Shown: in pieces, positions 61,217 through 64,000 of the stretch | Layout of the letters: every line of letters begins with the position of its first letter | How positions within the stretch are numbered: the stretch's first letter is position 1 | Assembly (NCBI RefSeq): GCF_026343295.1 | Contig: NZ_JAPELY010000005.1 | Location: forward strand, 310,001-374,000 | Direction of reading: 5' to 3' | Origin: Streptomyces sp. NBC_00083 | Lineage (GTDB): Bacteria > Actinomycetota > Actinomycetes > Streptomycetales > Streptomycetaceae | DNA length: 64,000 nucleotides | Notes under the pieces: model-generated | Seen by the model: the letters and a program-made list of their open reading frames with translations, nothing else | Database searches by the model: none | Told to the model about the DNA's origin: nothing | Position numbers and translations under genes: made by a program

Positions 61217-61713
61217 CCGACACCCGCCCCACCCCGCTGGAGAGCGAACTGCGCCGCCTCGCCGGCTCCGTCCCCGACCCCGAACTGCCGGTCCTGACCC
61301 TCGACGAGCTCGGCGTGCTGCGCGGCCTCCACGTGGAAGCCCCCGGCAAGGTGCGGGTCGAGCTCACCCCGACCTACACCGGCTGCCCCGCCGTCGAGAC
61401 CATGACCTCGGACATCGAGCGCGTCCTGCACGACCACGGCATCCCCGAGGTGTCCGTCGTCCGGGTCCTCCTCCCCGCCTGGTCGACCGACGACATCAGC
61501 GCCGAAGGGCGCCGCAAACTCGCCGAGTTCGGCATAGCGCCCCCGCGCCCGCACACCGCGGAGGGCCCGGTCGCGCTCACCTTGTCGGTGCGGTGCCCGC
61601 ACTGCGGATCCACCGACACCGAGCTGCTCAGCCGGTTCTCCTCCACCGCGTGCAAGGCGCTGCGCCGCTGCGTGTCCTGCCGTGAACCGTTCGACCACTT
61701 CAAGGAGTTGTAG
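61210..61713 (+). CDS. paaD: PaaD, iron-sulfur/zinc-type accessory protein
   Basis: 167 aa. N-terminal DUF59-like domain (SVPDPELPVLTLDELGVLRGLHV, then TYTGCPAVETM) and C-terminal Cys pairs VRCPHCGSTDTEL and RRCVSCREPFDHF. It is required for mature epoxidase, probably delivering iron or an iron-sulfur cluster. ATG 61210 lies inside the paaC end; the stop TAG is directly next to the paaE ATG. Confidence 0.93.
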   Translation: MVTDTRPTPLESELRRLAGSVPDPELPVLTLDELGVLRGLHVEAPGKVRVELTPTYTGCPAVETMTSDIERVLHDHGIPEVSVVRVLLPAWSTDDISAEGRRKLAEFGIAPPRPHTAEGPVALTLSVRCPHCGSTDTELLSRFSSTACKALRRCVSCREPFDHFKEL

Positions 61714-62766
61714 ATGTTCCATCCGCTCCGGGTCAGCGAGGTCGAGCGGCTCACGGACGACGCGGTGGCCGTCACCTTCGCCGTGCCGCCCGAACTCCGC
61801 GAGGCCTACCGGCACCTCCCCGGCCAGCATCTCGCCCTGCGCCGCACCGTGGGCGACGAGGAGATCCGCAGGACTTACTCGATCTGCGCCCCCGCCGTGG
61901 AAGCGCCGGACGAGCCGGTGCTGCGCGTCGGCATCCGGGTCGTGGAAGGCGGCGCGTTCTCCACGTACGCCTTCAAGGAACTGTCCGTCGGCGACACGGT
62001 CGACGTCATGGAACCGATGGGCCGCTTCGTCCTGCCCCCGCGCCCCGGCCACTTCGCCGCGGTCGTCGGAGGCAGCGGCATCACCCCGGTCCTGTCGATC
62101 GCGGCGACCCTGCTCGCCCGCGAACCCGAGGCACGGTTCTGCCTCATACGCAGCGACCGCAGCGCCGCGTCGACGATGTTCCTCGAAGAGACCGCCGACC
62201 TGAAGGACCGCTACCCCGAACGGTTCCAACTGGTCACCGCGTTGTCCCGGGAGGAGCAGCAGTCCGGGCTGCCCTCGGGCCGCCTCGACCGCGAGCGGCT
62301 CGACACCCTGCTTCCGGCGCTGCTCCCCGTCGCCGACATCGACGGCTGGTTCCTGTGCGGGCCCTTCGGCCTGGTCCAGGGGGCCGAGCGGGCGCTGCGC
62401 GGGCTCGGCGTCGACCGCAACCGCATCCACCAGGAGATCTTCCACGTGGACGCGGCGCCCGCCCCGGTGGCCGCCGCGACCGCACCCTCGCACGCCACCC
62501 TCACCGCCACGCTCGACGGCCGCTCCGGCAACTGGCCGGTGCGCGAAGGCGAATCGCTCCTGGAAACGGTGCTGCGCGCCCGCGCGGACGCGCCGTACGC
62601 CTGCAAGGGCGGGGTGTGCGGGACGTGCCGGGCCTTCCTGGTCAAGGGCGAGGTGCGAATGGAGCGCAACTTCGCGCTGGAGCCGGAGGAGACGGAGGCC
62701 GGCTACGTACTGGCCTGCCAGTCGCACCCCGCCACGGGAGAGGTGGAGCTCGACTTCGACCGGTGA
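61714..62766 (+). CDS. paaE: Phenylacetyl-CoA epoxidase reductase PaaE
   Basis: 350 aa. N-terminal FAD-binding ferredoxin-NADP reductase-like domain (HLPGQHLALRRTVGDEEIRRTYSIC; GGSGITPVLSIAATLLA for NADPH), and C-terminal plant-type 2Fe-2S domain (about 265-350) with YACKGGVCGTCRAFL and the fourth Cys in YVLACQSHP. It passes electrons from NADPH to the PaaABC di-iron centre. AAGGAG precedes the ATG. It ends the operon; downstream hairpin and repeats follow. Confidence 0.95.
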   Translation: MFHPLRVSEVERLTDDAVAVTFAVPPELREAYRHLPGQHLALRRTVGDEEIRRTYSICAPAVEAPDEPVLRVGIRVVEGGAFSTYAFKELSVGDTVDVMEPMGRFVLPPRPGHFAAVVGGSGITPVLSIAATLLAREPEARFCLIRSDRSAASTMFLEETADLKDRYPERFQLVTALSREEQQSGLPSGRLDRERLDTLLPALLPVADIDGWFLCGPFGLVQGAERALRGLGVDRNRIHQEIFHVDAAPAPVAAATAPSHATLTATLDGRSGNWPVREGESLLETVLRARADAPYACKGGVCGTCRAFLVKGEVRMERNFALEPEETEAGYVLACQSHPATGEVELDFDR

Positions 62767-62789
62767 GGCAGGTGACGCACTGCTCTCGT

Positions 62790-62841
62790 GGCGCAGTGCC
62801 CCTGCGGCGCAGTGCCCTTACGTGGCGCGCTGCCCCTGCGT
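62790..62841. repeat. Three imperfect 16-18-bp units after paaE
   Basis: GGCGCAGTGCCCCTGC (62790-62805), GGCGCAGTGCCCTTACGT (62806-62823) and GGCGCGCTGCCCCTGCGT (62824-62841). They lie in the non-coding 352-bp gap between paaE and the last gene. Confidence 0.6.
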
Positions 62842-62862
62842 GGTGGCCTACACCGTGGTCCC

Positions 62863-62892
62863 GGGCCGGGCCGGCTCCTGCCGGGCCGGCCC
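62863..62892 (+). terminator. Probable terminator of paaABCDE
   Basis: Thirteen-bp arms with one mismatch (62863-62875, 62880-62892) and a TCCT loop, about 97 bp after the paaE stop. Confidence 0.5.
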
Positions 62893-62947
62893 ATGACTGT
62901 CTGGCCCATGGCTGATCGGCCCATGACTGTTCGGCCTGTGACTGTCC
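62888..62947. repeat. Four tandem 15-bp units
   Basis: GGCCCATGACTGTCT, GGCCCATGGCTGATC, GGCCCATGACTGTTC and GGCCTGTGACTGTCC, back to back at 62888-62947. They overlap the end of the hairpin and show no gene. Confidence 0.75.
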
Positions 62948-63004
62948 GGTTCCCGCCGGTCCGGAACCCGGGGCGGCCGGTGGGGCGCGCCCATTCCCAT
63001 CCCG

Positions 63005-63018
63005 TAGAACCTGTTCTA
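63005..63018. promoter_or_regulatory. KstR-like palindrome before acyl-CoA dehydrogenase
   Basis: TAGAACCTGTTCTA matches TNNAACNNGTTNNA, the published KstR operator of cholesterol genes. It lies 100 bp upstream of the last gene. No KstR gene is in the window. Confidence 0.6.
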
Positions 63019-63021
63019 TCT

Positions 63022-63034
63022 TGACGATCCGTCA
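63022..63034. promoter_or_regulatory. TGACG-N3-CGTCA dyad next to the KstR-like site
   Basis: TGACGATCCGTCA, perfect 5-bp arms, 3 bp after the KstR-like palindrome. It could be a second operator or overlap the promoter. Confidence 0.4.
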
Positions 63035-63118
63035 GATCCGGTAGGGGCAAGCGCCGTTCGCGGCGCGATGCGAGCGCCCCACCCCGGACAGAACCGGTGC
63101 ATGCGGGAGGACAAGGCC

Positions 63119-64000
63119 GTGGACTTCACCTTCACCGAGGAGCAGCGGGCAGCCGTCGAGGCCGCTCAAGCCGTCTTCGCCGGCGTCGCACCCGACGCGG
63201 TACCCAGCCCCGCCCTCACCGCGGGCGCCGTCGCCGACGACTTCGACCGCGCCCTGTGGGCCAAGCTCGCCGCGTCCGACCTGCTGAGCCTGGTGATCGA
63301 CACCGAGTACGGCGGAGCCGGCCTCGACCCCATCGCCCTCTGCCTCCTGCTGCGCGAATCGGCCAGGGTCCTCGCCCGGGTGCCGCTCCTCGAAACCAGC
63401 GCGGTCGCCCTGACCGTACAGCGGTACGCACAGGGCGAGTTGAGCCGGGAACTGCTGCCCGCCATCGGCCGGGGCGACCTCGTCGTCACCGTCGCCGCCA
63501 ACGGCCGCACCGGCCACGACGGCGCCGAACTCGCCGTCACCGCCCGCCGCGACGGCGACCACTGGACCCTGGACGGCGCCCAGACCGGAGTGCCCTGGGC
63601 CCAGACCTGCGACCGCGTCGCCGTGCCCGCCCACACCGCCGACGGCCACACCGTCCTGGCCCTGATCCCCCGCGACCACCAGGGCGTCACCCTCGCCGAC
63701 CAGGTCTCCACTAGCGGCGAACGCTTCGCCGAACTCCACCTCGACGGCGTACCGCTCACCGCGTCCGCGGTCATCGAAACCGACGGCGCCTGGGAATGGC
63801 TGCACCGGCTCCTCGCCACCGGAACCTGCGCCCTGGCCCTGGGCCTCGGCGAGGCCGTCCTCGCCATGACCAGCCAATACACCGGAAAACGCGAGCAGTT
63901 CGGCCACCCGGTCGCCACTTTCCAGGCAGTCGCCGTCCAGGCCGCGGACCGCTACATCGACCTGCGCGCCATGGAAGCCACCCTCTGGCAGGCCGCCTGG
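63119..64000 (+). CDS. Acyl-CoA dehydrogenase, 3' end outside the window
   Basis: Begins at the GTG at 63119, with GGGAGG at a good distance, and runs open to the last base (294 codons visible). MDFTFTEEQRAAVEAAQAVF is the acyl-CoA dehydrogenase N-terminal helix; LVIDTEYGGAGLDPIALCLL and YTGKREQFGHPVATFQAVAVQ are the middle and substrate-site motifs. The form with RYIDLRAMEATLWQAAW resembles the FadE type encoded as pairs in steroid and side-chain catabolism. The KstR-like palindrome upstream agrees with that. The C-terminal domain with the catalytic base is not visible, so the substrate is undetermined. Confidence 0.87.
   Translation, partial: MDFTFTEEQRAAVEAAQAVFAGVAPDAVPSPALTAGAVADDFDRALWAKLAASDLLSLVIDTEYGGAGLDPIALCLLLRESARVLARVPLLETSAVALTVQRYAQGELSRELLPAIGRGDLVVTVAANGRTGHDGAELAVTARRDGDHWTLDGAQTGVPWAQTCDRVAVPAHTADGHTVLALIPRDHQGVTLADQVSTSGERFAELHLDGVPLTASAVIETDGAWEWLHRLLATGTCALALGLGEAVLAMTSQYTGKREQFGHPVATFQAVAVQAADRYIDLRAMEATLWQAAW

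Overview
The window is high-GC actinobacterial chromosome and almost certainly Streptomyces. The evidence is dense GTG/TTG starts, GC-saturated third codon positions, Streptomyces-type intergenic repeats, an AfsR-type regulator, two branched-chain keto acid dehydrogenase operons, the proteasome activator Bpa and three parS sites of the Streptomyces type (core GTTTCACGTGAAAC). Several parS sites and DnaA-box-like sequences suggest a core region fairly near oriC, but no origin is present. I saw no rRNA, tRNA, CRISPR array, transposase or integrase.

Layout. 1-4563: the distal end of a phage-tail-like contractile injection system (spike, gp25-like, baseplate J-like and I-like proteins), followed by a zinc-ribbon, single-pass membrane protein with a discoidin-like outer domain that resembles the CIS membrane factor CisA. 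4699-7441: methyltransferase, MmyB-type regulator and a divergent aldo/keto reductase. 7536-15142: aspS, a PAS-GAF-SpoIIE-HATPase signalling phosphatase, an AI-2E-type permease, a small protein with a YQAGRDQHI tail, pirin and an SseB-like protein. 15412-22737: acyl-CoA dehydrogenase, SRPBCC protein, M18 aminopeptidase, a DUF6458 membrane peptide and an AfsR-like SARP. 22738-30733: repeats, a DUF4232 lipoprotein, thioredoxin/NHL protein, LURP-one protein, nitrilase-like hydrolase, mycothiol-dependent isomerase-like protein, and a GntR-MFS pair.

30930-34478: the first branched-chain keto acid dehydrogenase operon (E1alpha-E1beta-E2), then an orphan NarL-type response regulator, a flavin-binding protein, a phosphotransferase and two divergent membrane Ser/Thr kinases. 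41019-46794: an anchored secreted protein, Bpa, quinone oxidoreductase, a TrkA-N potassium channel, and moeA coupled to a mobA-DUF6457 fusion.

46864-50413: the second branched-chain keto acid dehydrogenase operon with a divergent Lrp/AsnC regulator. 51132-62766: a phenylacetate-catabolism island with a lipoprotein hydrolase, a TetR regulator coupled to 3-hydroxyacyl-CoA dehydrogenase, divergent paaN, a coupled operon DUF5819-HTTM-TrmH, and paaABCDE. The window ends inside an acyl-CoA dehydrogenase gene preceded by a KstR-like palindrome.

How it fits together. The right third is organised for turning amino-acid-derived acids into acyl-CoA. Three intergenic regions (before the second E1alpha, between paaH and paaN, and before paaA) each carry ACCGA-N4-TCGGT, which fits the published PaaR core. 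The TetR gene encoded with paaH is the obvious candidate to bind all three. That would place a branched-chain keto acid dehydrogenase and the phenylacetyl-CoA epoxidase genes under one local regulator. The same three regions also contain DnaA-box-like sequences.
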